Shown one piece after another: positions 1 through 12,425 of a DNA stretch of 64,000 nucleotides; positions within the stretch are counted from its first letter, which is position 1; each line of letters opens with the position of its first letter. The position numbers and the translations under genes are program-made. A model generated the notes under the pieces. That model was not told where the DNA came from and did not search any database. It saw nothing but the letters and a program-made list of their open reading frames with translations. The DNA comes from Liolophura sinensis (taxonomy: Eukaryota; Mollusca; Polyplacophora; Chitonida; Chitonidae), in contig NC_088304.1 in NCBI RefSeq assembly GCF_032854445.1, positions 16,405,850-16,469,849 of the forward strand, read 5' to 3'.

Positions 1-993
1 CTTTTGAACGAACAGTATATACAAACGTTTGCAACTATATATACAACTTAAAGAAAACTTAAGAGGGCACGTGTGTGACTGCTCATGTTATACTGAATCG
101 CGTGCTTTTATAATGAAAGAAGTTGTAGTGAGGGAGAGGTGTACTTCCATTGCACAATTTCAGTGTCCACAATCCAACCCAAAAGGGCATTAAAAAGAAC
201 TTGTATTTTAGTGAGAATAAGTTTGGGTGCCACCAGCACAGGCCGGAGTGAAATTACATGTATTTTCATCATCGAGTTGGGGTTCAAAAATGTGTGGCCA
301 ATAATTTGAGGGGCAAGGATTGGTGTCGCAATGAACGTGAGACTTTTAAAATGCTCACATCATATGATTGGTCATACAGACACATCTACGTACTTTACTT
401 CACTTTTCTGCTCTCACCTATGCAAAGCTGTGTAATAAAAGAGACTGTCATACCAAGGCCACATCGATTTATATTGTTGTTTAGTAGGCAGAATAAATCT
501 TTTCACAATGTCAGAGCAGGCTATATACATAAAAGTAAAAGTTAAGAATTTGTGGACAGCAATTTGGTGAAAATATAATTAACAGGAAACCAACAGGAAT
601 ATCACAATATCAAGATCTGACAAAAAAATACTAAGGTGGACCTTAACTTTAAAGTTTAATACATTTTGTGATTTTTTAGTGTTTAAACACAAATTAAACA
701 CAGCTACACCTTTGCAGTGTCTCAACAATACAGTATGAACTTTTGCCTTCTGCATTCCTTTAAAGTCCTTAATAATTGGCAATGATCTGAAGGAGTGCTT
801 ACAATTACCTACGTGAACTTGTACATTATTCTAGGCATATATGTAGTTACAGCATCGGTCGCCACAATATGGCTGCCATGTTGCCAAAGCCATGTTAAGA
901 CATGATCATTTGTTCCACACCTTCATTTATGAAGTATGGGCACCCAGTGGCAGGTGTAAGTGTATATTTATTTGTACAAAATACATGTATTTA
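1..993. other. No feature seen
   Basis: AT-rich non-coding DNA. An ATG at 892 is not linked to any supported exon. Confidence 0.5.
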
Positions 994-1162
994 GTTTATT
1001 TGATTGGTGTTTTACGAAGTACTCGAGAATATTTCTGTTATACAACGGCGGCCAGCATTATGGTGGGAGGAAACCGGGCAGAGCACAGGGGGAAACCCAG
1101 GACCATCCGCAGGTTGCTGGCAGACCTTCCCAAGTACGATTTTGACAGGAAGCCAACATCTT
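994..1162 (-). mobile_element. SINE family A, head-truncated copy
   Basis: Reverse-oriented copy starting at its TTTATTTGATTGGTG tail and reading through the GGCCAGCATTATGGTGGGAG body. It ends near the body/tRNA-head boundary. The 51-bp minisatellite begins immediately after it. Confidence 0.5.
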
Positions 1163-1179
1163 GCTATACAGGTACATGC

Positions 1180-1695
1180 ATGTAGAAGAGATGGGTGTTT
1201 ATTAGGAGTCACACATGAGCATGTACATGGGTGTAGAACAGATGGGTGTTTATTAGGAGTCACACATGAGCATGTACATGGGTGTAGAACAGATGGGTGT
1301 TTATTAGGAGTCACACATGAGCATGTACATGGGTGTAGAGCAGATGGGTGTTTATTAGGAGTCACACATGAGCATGTACATGTATGTAGAACAGATGGGT
1401 GTTTTTAGGAGTCACACATGAACATGTACACGTATGTGGAACAGATGGGTGTTTATTAGGAGTCACACATGAGCATGTACATGGGTGTAGAGCAGATGGG
1501 TGTTTATTAGGAGTCACACATGAGCATGTACATGTATGTAGAACAGATGGGTGTTTTTAGGAGTCACACATGAACATGTACATGTATGTAGAACAGATGG
1601 GTGTTTTTAGGAGTCACACATGAACATGTACACGTATGTAGAACAGATGGGTGTTTATTAGGAGTCACACATGAGCATGTACATGTATGTAGCAT
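1180..1695. repeat. 51-bp minisatellite
   Basis: About ten tandem copies of a unit containing AGATGGGTGTTTATTAGGAG and CACACATGAGCATGTACATG. Some units have TTTTTAGG in place of TTTATTAGG and ACACGTATG in place of ACATGGGTG. A 51-bp unit is divisible by three, which keeps chance frames open on both strands. Confidence 0.5.
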
Positions 1696-2014
1696 ACATT
1701 CCTGAGAGAAAAATGTTTCCATATTGTACATGTAACATCACGCATGTGATTTCACGTTTATAATTGTCACAGATGTAGTAATAAACTGGTTATTCCCCCA
1801 CTGTGCTCTGTGTTGGAGTCGTCCAGACGATAACATGGTATATCAGATATCAGTCCATCGGCATATGTAAGTGTGGTGTCGTATGCAGCCTAGATCTATA
1901 TGATATGATCTTCAGTAGACCTTCGTTTACATGTTCCGTGTTCATACATGCAGCATTTATGTTCATATGTTGTGTCCTGACCCTAATATTCATACATACA
2001 TTCATTAAGATATT

Positions 2015-2234
2015 AGGGGCCTCTGTGGCTCAGTTGGAACCTCTCACCAATGCGGTCGCTGTGAGTTCAAGTCCAGCTCATGCTGGCTTCCTCTCTGGCC
2101 GCAAATGCGAATGGTCGTGGGTTTTCCCCGGGCTATGCCTGGATTCTTCCCCACCATAATGCTGGCCGCCGTCGTATAAGTGAAATATTCTTGAGTAAGG
2201 TGTAAAACACTAATCAAATAAATAAATAAATAAA
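2015..2234 (+). mobile_element. SINE family A, copy with deletion in the tRNA-like head
   Basis: Begins GGGGCCTCTGTGGCTCAGTT and ends CAAATAAATAAATAAATAA. The head jumps from the A box directly to CCTCTCACCAATGCGG, losing about 40 bp. It is flanked by an 8-bp duplication AAGATATT (2007-2014 and 2233-2240). Confidence 0.5.
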
Positions 2235-2608
2235 GATATTTTAGACCGGCATAGCATGTACATGTACCTCTCCAAGTAAAGATCAACATCAGATGTCCTC
2301 ACCCAAACAAAACAATAGCGCGTCATAGTATTAGCCAGAATAGAATCAGTATTTTTATGTTCGGCCAAGAGTTTTTTTTTTTTTCCCCTCCACTTTTTTG
2401 GCATCACTTACTTCATTGTCTTAAAACCATAATCTTCATTTTAGAATTCCTTTTCATGTATACTGGAAACTATCATTCTAGTAAAACTGCTTGTATCTAG
2501 GCACTCTTCCTGGGTCTCGTTTCACTGAGCGCACGTCGTTCTACGCTCACAAAACTCACAAAACATGTATCGATTTCTGAAATGGTCCGGACCCATCTTG
2601 TTCAGTGT

Positions 2609-2801
2609 ATATTTATTTATTTCATTGGTGTTTTATGCCTTACTCAAGAATATTTAACTTATATGATGGCGGCCAGCATTATGGTGGGGTGGAAACCGGG
2701 CAGAGCCCAGGGGAAACCCACGACTATCTGCAGGTTGCTGGGGAGACCTTCCCACATGCAGCCAGAGAGGAAGCCAGCATGAGCTGGACTTGAACTCCAG
2801 C
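2609..2801 (-). mobile_element. SINE family A, head-truncated copy
   Basis: Tail TATTTATTTCATTGGTG to GAGCTGGACTTGAACTCC; the tRNA-like head is missing. Confidence 0.5.
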
Positions 2802-4441
2802 GTGTTTAATGTATATGTGTATATACTTATAACAAAACTCGTGAGTGCTATGTTCTCGGTAATCTTGACTCTTGACTCTCGGTAATACTGCAAAACCCAG
2901 TATGAGCGGATAAAGAATATTTAATTTTTTACTGTGAGACAGATATTTGCAGCTAGTTACATCAGTGGATTATGCAGGCCTGTGACAAATGTAGGTTGGT
3001 AAATAGTTAGAGCGGTAAAGGTGGTTTGCACAGGAGATAGTTTAGAGCACCATCTCATTGTGATCAGTAAATTGAGTTGGCCCTTCAGTACAAGTATACC
3101 ATGTCCATTAAGTTTGGCTTAGGCCTTGACTATACTATTAGCCAAGGTTTGGAGGTTTCACTTTAAAAGATCATACAGAAGCAATGCTGATTCTTTCTGA
3201 GAGAGATGTGATCCTTTATTAAAGGACCTAAACATGGTGACACTTAGGATAAACACCAGGGAAAAGTGGATGTACATGTAGTTAAAATTCCCTTCAGCCC
3301 AGACTTGCCTGTCTTAAAAGATACCTGCACTTCAGCAGTTCCGGTTCCCTCTGACCCTTAGGGGCCTTCTAGCCTTGATACCATGGACAGACATATCCTG
3401 TATCTATATGTATACATGTAGGTGTTTGAAGGAAACATGAAAGGTAGTGTGAAGTGTAGTTTTAAGGAAAATGATGAAGGAAATGACAAAAAAAAAAAAT
3501 CATTCTTGGGGCATATTTTATATTTCTTAATAACCCCTCAATTTTATGCATATTTTTCGTCAGTTGTCGGAAATATTTGGATATGACATTGTGATTGATG
3601 AACATATTACGAAAGCTGGACCAGCTTAGTGCCCCAATTAGGCCTCTTCCCTCAAAAAATTTGTTTTGACAGTTATTGTCGATGTCACGCCAGCAGCCTA
3701 ATTAATTTCAAGGACTCTGGGGCCCTTACAAAAAATTGAAGTTAAAGGTAAATTTTGATGCCCCAAGAAAAAGCTGAGAAGCTTTTTTTGAACTTTTATA
3801 CAGTATGTTAAACCATGTACTGTGTATGAAGGAACAAAACCTGCGCAAATACCTGTTTGTTAATCACACATCCAGCCAGGTCAAGGGCAATGTACTATGA
3901 ATGCAAAAGAATTAAATGGTGGTTTGGTTTTTTAAAGTTGAATACCCAAAAGCATCTGAGTATTGGAAAATTTGTTAATGGATAAGAATATACATGTAGG
4001 TTGTGTTGTGAAGATAATAATTGCTCCAGAGTGTGTTAATATGTACATACATCCACATGATTTAGAGTGAGTCACAGGCCTGGTTGTTTTTGTCTCAATC
4101 ATGTAGAAAACAGGCTGTGGACAAAGAAGCACATAGAGATTGTGCTTGTGACAGGTGTGTTTGCATTTAGGTGTCGTTAGTCAGGAGACTGTGTGTATGG
4201 TGATGCATGTAAGTGATTTTGCCATGAATCTTACATGTGCTCATCACTACACAGGTGTGATTGGCTTTCATCACCCCATACATTACAGGTGTGATTCAGA
4301 CTAGAAACGTGACTGGTCAAGTCACATTTAGTCAGCCTGTGTATTAGCTACGTCCTAATGTGTTGCGTGTTCTACTTTTGTAACTAGTATGATTCACTGA
4401 CAGGGGACCGACTTGGTACAATAATGTGGTCACTGTGTACT

Positions 4442-4494
<53 letters not shown>

Positions 4495-5806
4495 TTGTAT
4501 TAAGCCATGGTACAGTTAATATGTTGATCAGATTCTTATTTTTTCCTTCTGTGAAGTAAGCAAATATTAAAGGTGGTTTGGAAAAACATGAAAAGAAAAA
4601 AACATTTTTAGGTACATGTACACTGTATGTCTACAGCTGGTAGAATTAAAGAAGACTTCACAACAAAAATGTGTACTGTACTTAGGTATGTAACAGATAC
4701 ATTAGAAATGCATGGGCAAATTCTTGGGTGAACAAATCAGGTGAAGATAAGTTCTTTGCTAAATCACTGTGGAGTATGCCTGAAACTGGACACCCACGCC
4801 AACTGCCCTTCCCCCCTGCTTTATATATGTTCAGGTCCATTGTCAGAGGCACTCTTGTATAGTTGCTCTGCGAAGTCATAAGAGTTAAGAATATCTGTTA
4901 TCTTCAGAGCTTCAAGGTTGCTCTGTCGTGCATGAACATTATGACAGTTAAGCCATTATTCAAACTTTATATTAATTTATGTTGACCCAAGAAAGATTGG
5001 AAAAAGTATTGTTGTATGTAGTTTAGTCAATTTACATACAATAGCTGACTGCTTTAGGCGTCAGTTAACAAATTCAATTAATGGCCTCTGACTTGTACCT
5101 GGCTGTGGAGAAGTCACATTCATGGTGTGACAGTGCGTGTCCATGACTACATGTTTAGATAAGTGATTAACACCAGCATGTACTCTACAGCATCTAACAC
5201 CATTAAATAGTACATGCCTGTCCACACATACATGTGGATGTCCTTCAGGTTGACGGTACGGAATTACATGCATCTAAAGATAGAAAAATCTTGACTTAAG
5301 CGAAGTATGTTTCACTGTTTTGTGGTGCCTTATTGTTAGTGACGCATGTGTGACTGTTTGCGCAGCATAACATTTGTTGAAGACCACTTGCCTTCCACCT
5401 TTAAGGCGTGCATAACTGTTTGTCGCGTGGAAAAGTTCCTCAGTGACTTGCTAAAGGCTGGTGGGTTACCCCAGGCACAAAGAAAAAAATTCTTTTTACC
5501 CATTATGATTGTCTTTACGTTATGAAGTGCTGTATGCAACACGAACTACATTTAGTACATCCAGTTTGTGCAATAGTAAATACATGATAACAATACAAAA
5601 GTCGAGGCATCACCAGTGAATCTTTTCAGAAGTGAGTGTTGTTACCTTGATTTCATTTTCATCATTGAGCTCACGTACAACTGGGAGACTACAGCAGTAT
5701 TTAATACATGATTTAGACCCAAAATGCAAAACTAGGAATGCATTTGTGCCCAATGCTATCTGCAAAGCCCACCAAGCAAGTTAGGTGCTAAAAAAGGAAC
5801 TGGGTC
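2802..5806. other. Non-coding stretch, no gene seen
   Basis: AT-rich DNA with an (AT)n tract and old repeat fragments; 3420-3850 resembles 8090-8230 in places (ATGTACTGTGTATGAA / ATGTACAGTGTATGAA). No credible exon was found here. Confidence 0.5.
4446..4490. repeat. (AT)n microsatellite
   Basis: About 20 uninterrupted AT dinucleotides followed by ACACACAC. Confidence 0.5.
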
Positions 5807-5939
5807 TGCAGCAACCTGCAGATGGTTGTGGGTTTCCCCCGGCTCTGCCCGGTTTCCACATACCATAATGCTGGCCGCCGTCGTATAAGTGAAATATTCT
5901 TGAGTACGGCGTAAAACTCTAATCAAATAAATAAATAAA
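5807..5939 (+). mobile_element. SINE family A, 5'-truncated copy
   Basis: Contains only the 3' half, from CAGCAACCTGCAGATGG to the AATAAATAAATAAAG tail. Confidence 0.5.
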
Positions 5940-6283
5940 GTTAAAAGGAACAGAAGGTATACATGTAGTTTGGAGTGTGGCGGCTAAGTCAATGATTTTA
6001 TGCTGTAAATTTGTACAATCAAGTCATGAGAATAGCTTGCTTGTGATATGCTTTCAGCATTAAACTAATATGCCAGATGTCAGAGATAAGATATCACCGG
6101 TATGAATGTTACTGCATGTGTCACATGCTTGGGATTACAGTGCCTGTGTCACTGTGCACTTACTTATATGTGGTCATGTCTGGAAGCCACAATTGTGAAT
6201 TATCTGTACATTACGAAAATTCTCATGTAGACTTTGTAAACTAACTGTTAGGCTAACTTGTAACTTGTTTCTCTTTTCCTCAG

Positions 6284-6382
6284 TTTTGGTTCAAATTCCT
6301 GATTTAGTTGTACGCATCCCAACCGGAAGTGCTAGTAGAAGATGGGGAGCCATCATAAACATAAACAATCAAAGGATTTAGG
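6284..6382 (+). other. Exon-like segment with start codon and ETS motif (possible alternative 5' exon of the TLCD gene)
   Basis: A long pyrimidine tract ending in TTTTCCTCAG precedes this segment, and a GTAAAT donor follows it at about 6383. Inside is ACCGGAAGTG, a consensus ETS-factor site, about 10 bp before an ATG at 6341 that opens MGSHHKHKQSKDL. The open frame ends with two spare bases, and the TLCD exon at 9975 begins with one base completing a codon, so the two could be joined in frame as Gly then FVFFPEM. The match has a one-in-three chance of being accidental, and the basic peptide does not look like a normal TLCD N-terminus. It may instead be a first exon of something else or a chance arrangement. 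Confidence 0.5.
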
Positions 6383-6650
6383 GTAAATGCCAGTCATGCC
6401 AACTGAAAATTGGAGTTCTCTAACATACTGAACCCAAGCTATAATGAAATTTAAAGAGCAACAAGGAAAAGGCAACAAACTCCAACGTTGGTAGCTGTTG
6501 AGTAAAGAATGAAGCCAAATTAGCATGCTGTGGTTGAGTAGTTGGTACAGAACCGGAGGCTAAAATAATTATTGACACACTTTCATATGTTATTTGCTTC
6601 CTACAATAGTGGAAAGAATAGTTCTCACTTTATACCAATATCCAATTTAT

Positions 6651-6971
6651 GTGTTCGTCCAACATCTAAGTTGTCCGTCTTATGTTCGTCCAACATATGT
6701 TTTGTTTTTTTCAAGTGTTTATTTTATGGACAAGATCAGTTTTCAGCCATTTTTTTTTAGGAAATCATTCTACTAGCAACTGTTTACATTTTCTTAACCA
6801 GCTGCATTTAAGGGCAATATTATTTGGGCATTTGGAGAGGACATTGTCCGCCTTGTGTTCGCCCAACATAAAGTAGGTATTTCTGTAAAATATACTAATT
6901 CAGAAATTTTTGCAGACTTCTTTACTTTAGAATTGGTTTGCTTTGTGTGTCTGTCAATGTTCGTCCAACAT
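6651..6971 (+). repeat. Four spaced copies of a 15-nt hairpin motif
   Basis: ATGTTCGTCCAACAT occurs exactly at 6682-6696 and 6957-6971, and with one or two changes at 6651-6665 and 6855-6869. Each has 5-bp arms (ATGTT/AACAT) around CGTCC. The spacing is irregular, so this is not an ordinary tandem array. Confidence 0.5.
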
Positions 6972-7498
6972 ACTAAAACCGCCTACTATTCTCGGAATGT
7001 TATAGGTCAACAAGGCTGCTTAGTTATCTAATAGATATGTTTTTCAGAAAATATAATGATTATTTTATGTGAAAAACAATTGATAATGTGAATCATGGTA
7101 TTTTGAAAATTTTTTCAATTCTCACACGTCATGGTACACTTTTGCATATAAGCACCCATGTACATGTGTAGTGATAATGCCCTAAGTAGTGGTCAGTGTG
7201 GTCAGAAAACTGGGCAGTGGCTGTGAAGCCTTTGCCCCCATTCCAAAGGTCTGGGGTTAGATGTAATCTAAAGATGTGGTTATAGTGTTCACATTGTGTC
7301 CTGCTCATATCAGTCTGTTAATGCCTGATTTTGTAAATACAGTACAAGGTCTTCTGGATTGACAATATTTTCTTGATAAACAGTCAATGTACAGAGGTTA
7401 ACAGGATAAACCTGCAATGTGCAGAGTTTGGCATGATAATCAACATGCAGAGATAGGCCTGTTCTGAATTACCTCCCTTGTTACACAACAGCGACTGT

Positions 7499-7749
7499 TT
7501 ATTTATTTATTTATTTGATTGGTGTTTTACGCCGTACTCAAGAATATTTCACTTGTACGACGCGGCCAGCATTATGGTGGGAGGAAACCGAGCAGAGCCC
7601 GGGGCAAACCCAAGACCATCCGCAGGTTGCTGGCAGACCTTCCCACTTACAGCCGGAGAGGAAGCCAGCATGAGCTGGACTTAAACTCACAGCGACCACA
7701 TTGGTGAGAGGCTTCTGGGCTAGCGCGCTAACCGACTGAGCCACGGAGG
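7499..7749 (-). mobile_element. SINE family A, near full length with TSD
   Basis: Runs from the TTTATTTATTT tail to GACTGAGCCACGGAGG. It is flanked by a perfect 13-bp duplication CAACAGCGACTGT (7486-7498 and 7750-7762), showing insertion by target-primed reverse transcription. Confidence 0.5.
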
Positions 7750-8500
7750 CAACAGCGACTGTGATTTGATGCGAAATTAGTTTTAGAGACAACAAGTCTA
7801 AAAACATGATATCGGCTTTTGAGTCGCAGAAATGTCGTTAGATTTTGCCTGTGTTTTTCAGCTTAAGAGTTGGCAAAACTGTCTGTTGTGTTCAAATTAA
7901 AATTACTTACAATGGTTAAAAAAAATGGTTTTCCTGGGTTTTCCAAAGAAGTTTACAAAATTGAAATCTGTGTTAAAGCTAGGTCTTCAACCAGCTTATG
8001 CTGCTTTAAGGAGATCCCCATCAACTTCATTTTCACCCTGAATGTTCCCTGTAGACACAGTATTGATGCATATTTTCTCAGTCTTCCACTTTTAAGCCAT
8101 GTACAGTGTATGAAACATCACAGTATCCTTTGCTATGTTACTTCAGTCACAAGCTACACATGGACGTGGAAAAATCTCCAAATTAGCTGTGAAATATAGT
8201 AATTGTCACCTGTGGCCATGTGGAGGTTTGCATGGTCAAGGGTGGCTCCATTGTAGTGGAGTAAAATTTGTGACGTTTTTCTTCCATTTTAAATGCTTGG
8301 CATTGATTCATGGGACATCAAATTATCTATCTGTTAATTGGCAGACCCAGCACTGAGGATCTGCATTAAATCTGAAACTTGCCATTACCAGTATTCTGAC
8401 CACCTAACCACGTTTGCCACTTAACCATAGCTTGCTCTTAAAACACAGAGATGCAGAGATGGGAAGGATAAGCCATGTGCAGTAATTGGCAGGATAAACT

Positions 8501-8764
8501 GTATTTATTTATTTGATTGGTGTTTTATGCCGTACTCAAGAATATTTCACTTATACAATGGCAGCTAGCATTATGGTGGGAGGAAATCGGGCAGAACCCG
8601 GGAGAAACTGGGTGACCATCTGCAGATTGCTGTCAGACTTTCCCACGTACGGCTGGAGAGGAAGCCAGCACGAGCTGGACTTGAACTCATAGTGACCGCA
8701 TTGGTGAAAGGCTTCTGGGTCATTACGCTGATCTAGCGCGCTAACCAACTGAGCCACGGAGGCC
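8501..8764 (-). mobile_element. SINE family A, near full length
   Basis: Contains the complete body and tRNA-like head (reverse of GGCCTCCGTGGCTCAGTTGG). No clear target-site duplication is visible, so it may be old. Confidence 0.5.
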
Positions 8765-9974
8765 TCGGATTCCAGTAGTGGTGTATTATGACACCTCAAT
8801 GCCCTGGACCCAATGGCACAATTGGGACTGCAGGTATACTCGCTGTCAAAATTTATAATCTTCTGCTGAACCTCGTATTGGGAAAGTATATCAAAAACAA
8901 TTAAAATCTTTAAAATTGTGCACATAGATGCACACCTTGCTTATTAATGTGCATATAGAGACCCTTTAGTGTTACACTGGCATTGCCGCGAACAAAAAAA
9001 TCATTCTCAAACCTGGAATTATAACGAGGCACCTCTCTGCTGAAAAAATGTAAGTTTTGACAGGTTGTACTTCGTCTCATTGACTTGTTAATTGTTATGC
9101 TTTGTTTTTAATCAGTACATAGTGTTTTGAATACCCTTAAAATCATATCAAATGTGTATTTACCCATGACCGTACAAAGAGTGTTGGTTTCATTAACGTT
9201 TATTTACACATACATGTATCTGCGGAATTCTGTAGAAGTGTTCAGGTGTCATGCTATATGTTATTGTTCACATCACAGTTTGATGGAAAATCTGAAGGCC
9301 CTATCTGGTCAATCATTGAAGGCTGTGCAGGGATATTTGGGCAAATGCAAGAATATAGTGATGAAACAACCCATTATTAAAGTCTTGAAAGCCCCTTAGA
9401 ATTTCTTGTGCATGCTGATGCCGTAGTAAAGTTTTCAGCATGTTTGGGGAATTGATTTTGATGAATTTTTTATTATTAATTGCACATTTACTCAGTTTAA
9501 GCCATATTCACATTTGAGATGGTCGCCACCTTTAGTTGAAAAGTTGCGATATCTCACATTACACGTGAGCCAGGTGTCACTCAACCTACATATAGCCAGG
9601 GCTTGTTCACTTCCTGAAATACTACTGCATTCATGCAAATTGTATTCCCCGTTTGCATCATCTCGTGGTAAAAACAATGGAAAATCTGACAATACCAACT
9701 GGAAAGTATTGCTTTGAAATGTTACCATTTTATTAGGCTTTAGCTGTAGAAAGCAAACTTTAAAGGCCACAGTCAGCGACTTTCCTAATTTATCAGTCTT
9801 AACACTGCTTTATTGTGACGAATGTAATACTTATGGCACACAACTTGTAATGTGAATGTGGCTTATAATTGAACACTTTAGACTGTATCCATTGACATGC
9901 TAGATACATTTGATTTCATTGCACATATTGCCTTTATCCTCGTCGTTTCATGTAGTTCTTTTCTTTTCTTTCAG

Positions 9975-12425
9975 TTTTGTTTTTTTCCCCGAAATGTTTC
10001 AAGATTTGGTAACATATGCAAATTATTACATATACAGTATGGTGGCATTTTCTTCAGGTAGGTTAACGATGATATATTGATTTGGTCAGTGTTTGGTTTA
10101 AACGATGTCACACTCATTAAAATTAGCATAGATTTGTTAGTTTTTTGTTGACTTTAAATGGCACAATGTTGTGTAGTATTTATTATTGGTAATGTAACAT
10201 TTTGATGGCATCTTGATTTGTAGGCTTTGTGCCGTAATTTTTTAAGCAAGTTATCTCAAAAGCTAAGTAAGACTGTTCACATCTGGTACATACTTCCATA
10301 GTACTGCAGAAATATTCATCCATCAGAAATATTCATCCATCTTATATTAACTGCCAGGAGTGGTAGAGCAGTGTTGTTTTATCATCCATAAAGATTGTTA
10401 GCATGCTAATGCCGCACAGTGATTCAGAGTTCAAATCCATCTCATGCTGGCTTCCTCTCCTGTTATATGTGGGAAGGTCTGTCAGCAACCTCATGGGTTT
10501 ACACTTGGCTCTGCCCAGTTTCCTCCCTCCATAATATTTTGTACAAGAGAAATATTTTTGAGTACTGGCACATGTATGCTTGTGTAAGTTTACATGTACC
10601 TCTCTCAAACATTTCACCCTTTTGTCTTTACTATGGGGGAAAGGGTATTGGATATGGTTTACTTTTTCAGTGATCTGGTAGTGCGACGACCAGGCAAAAA
10701 TTGCAGACTGCCTTTACGGACAGCATTATTAAATAAGGAAAGCATTAACACGCACAAAAATTGACTGATACCACTCCGGGTTTTGAATAACGTTTTGAGT
10801 TGATCATTTAATATATTTTCCCTTTGTTTCAGGGTATTTTGTCTATGATTTTATTGACATGTGGATCAACAACAAACTCTTAAAATTGTGGGAGGTCACA
10901 CTTCATCATATAGCGGTGAGTTCATTGGAATGGGTAACGTAATAGCTCAACATATGCTGTGTATGTCAAGGCACGAATATGCCGAAAAGTTATAAAACTT
11001 CTGAAAATATAGTATGAAATGTATAAAATATATTGTCTTGTGGGTCCAACAACATAGATGTCCGAACTTCATTGCCAAGAGCACAGAATGAATCCCTCCC
11101 CACCTGTGATGTTTGATGTTACTAATTACATTGTACATGCCCTTTGTCTCTGTTGCAATAAAAGCCAAAACGGTACAATAAATTCGTGATCTGTGCATCC
11201 AGGAAATGCACCCAATTTCCTCCATTCTGCTCCCTCTCCCCCCCCCCCCCAACTCCACACACACACATACACCTTGTATTAAAAGTAACATTAGCAGTCA
11301 TCACCTATCTGAATAATTAACTTGAATCGAGATCTATGGGACCCAGGGGACTTGCATCGTTGAAAACCTACATGTATCGACATCACCACTATAGGCAGGA
11401 CACGAGCTGAACAGGTGTTTATATGCTGTTAGACCATACTTGTACAGGACAAGAGCTGAACAGGTGTTTATATGCTGTTAGACCATACTTGTACAGGGCA
11501 AGAGCTGAACAGGTGTTTATATGCTGTTAGACTATACTTGTACAGGACAAGAGCTGAACAGGTGTTTATATGCTGTTATTCCATACTTGTACAGGACAAG
11601 GGCTGAACAGGTGTTTATATGCTGTTATTCCATACTTGTACAGGACAAGAGCTGAACAGGTGTTTATATGCTGTTAGACCATACTTGTACAGGACAAGAG
11701 CTGAACAGGTGTTTATATGCTGTTAGACTATACTTGTACAGGACAAGAGCTGAACAGGTGTTTATATGCAATTAGACTATACATGTACCTGACCAATTGC
11801 TCAAAGTTTATGGTTTACATGTGTTGAAGATCTGGCTTACCACTTCTGATTTATTTTTTATCAAAAAACTCAAGTGTTGACATCATAAGTATCTATCTAG
11901 TGGTTTTATGCATATGTGAAAGTGCATTTTTACAGGCCAAACTTTCGGTGATATACATGGATGAGTTTTGACATATTTTCTGTGTTTGTGTGGTTGCAGG
12001 TTGCAGGTATGTTCATCTACAACATCTTGGTGCGTACTTCCATTGCCTACACATGCGTGGCACTTCTCGCTGAGGTCAATAGCTTCTTCCTCCATTCTCG
12101 CAAGCTGCTACAGATGATGCAAGTGGATTTTAATCACTGGTTCTACAAACTGACGGCCTACACCAACTTGGTGACGTTTGTTGTGTTCCGTGGACTTTCC
12201 GTCTTCGGTATTCTGTACGGCATGTACTTATATCGCACCAGAGTTTCCTTGTTTTACTACGTGCCACTTGGGGGTAGCATGGTTGTCATGAGTGTCATGA
12301 ACCCCATTTTGTTTTATCGCCTTTTGAAAAACGACGTCTTACGAAACTCGAACAGCAAAGAGTACTCCAAAGTGAATCATGTCAATAATGTCAACAACAA
12401 CATCAAGCATGAGAAGGCACTTTAA
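9975..12425 (+). CDS. TLCD1: TLC-domain protein, TLCD1/2 group (3' three exons; N-terminus not found)
   Basis: Three exons with matching phases: 9975-10057, 10833-10915 and 12000-12425 (TAA at 12423). Together they encode about 196 residues of a multi-pass TLC-domain membrane protein. Visible landmarks are the PEM motif of exon 1, SSGYFVYDFIDMW across the first junction, the TLC histidine pair (VTLHHIAVAG) across the second, then LLAEVNSFFLHSRKLL, YTNLVTFVVFRGLS and a final FYRLLKNDVL before a short Asn/Lys-rich cytosolic tail. The pattern, from recall of the family and without a search, matches TLCD1/TLCD2 better than TLCD3-5. Family members (C. elegans FLD-1, human TLCD1/2) act at the plasma membrane and limit polyunsaturated acyl chains in phospholipids. 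The expected N-terminal exon, holding the first membrane helix and a Trp/Arg-rich start, was not located; it may lie upstream of the window or be the unusual exon at 6.3 kb. The paralogue symbol is tentative. Confidence 0.5.
10403..10567 (+). mobile_element. SINE family A, diverged copy in a TLCD intron
   Basis: Degenerate copy with ATCTCATGCTGGCTTCCTCT, GGCTCTGCCCAGTTTCCTCC and AGAAATATTTTTGAGTACT; the tail is lost. Confidence 0.5.
11395..11785. repeat. 49-bp minisatellite in the last TLCD intron
   Basis: About eight copies of a unit with GAGCTGAACAGGTGTTTATA then TGCTGTTAGACCATACTTGT. Units vary at GACC/GACT/TTCC. It lies about 215 bp upstream of the final TLCD exon. Confidence 0.5.

Noticed and set aside
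1004..1408. Frames with a 17-residue repeat on both strands
   Set aside because: 51-bp minisatellite next to a SINE; no coding support.
7870..8199. 109-codon + strand frame, including TWTWKNL near its end
   Set aside because: Considered as the missing TLCD N-terminus, but it lacks the expected pattern and a fitting donor, and partly matches a dispersed repeat.
9127..9399. + strand frames near 9.3 kb (for example FDGKSEGPIWSIIEG in the alternate frame)
   Set aside because: Coding-like at first sight, but ends quickly in stops, has no donor in phase with the TLCD exon at 9975, and no recognisable family.
10947..11291. 114-codon minus-strand frame in a TLCD intron
   Set aside because: Driven by low-complexity tracts (C-rich and CA repeats) and AT-rich DNA; no family resemblance.
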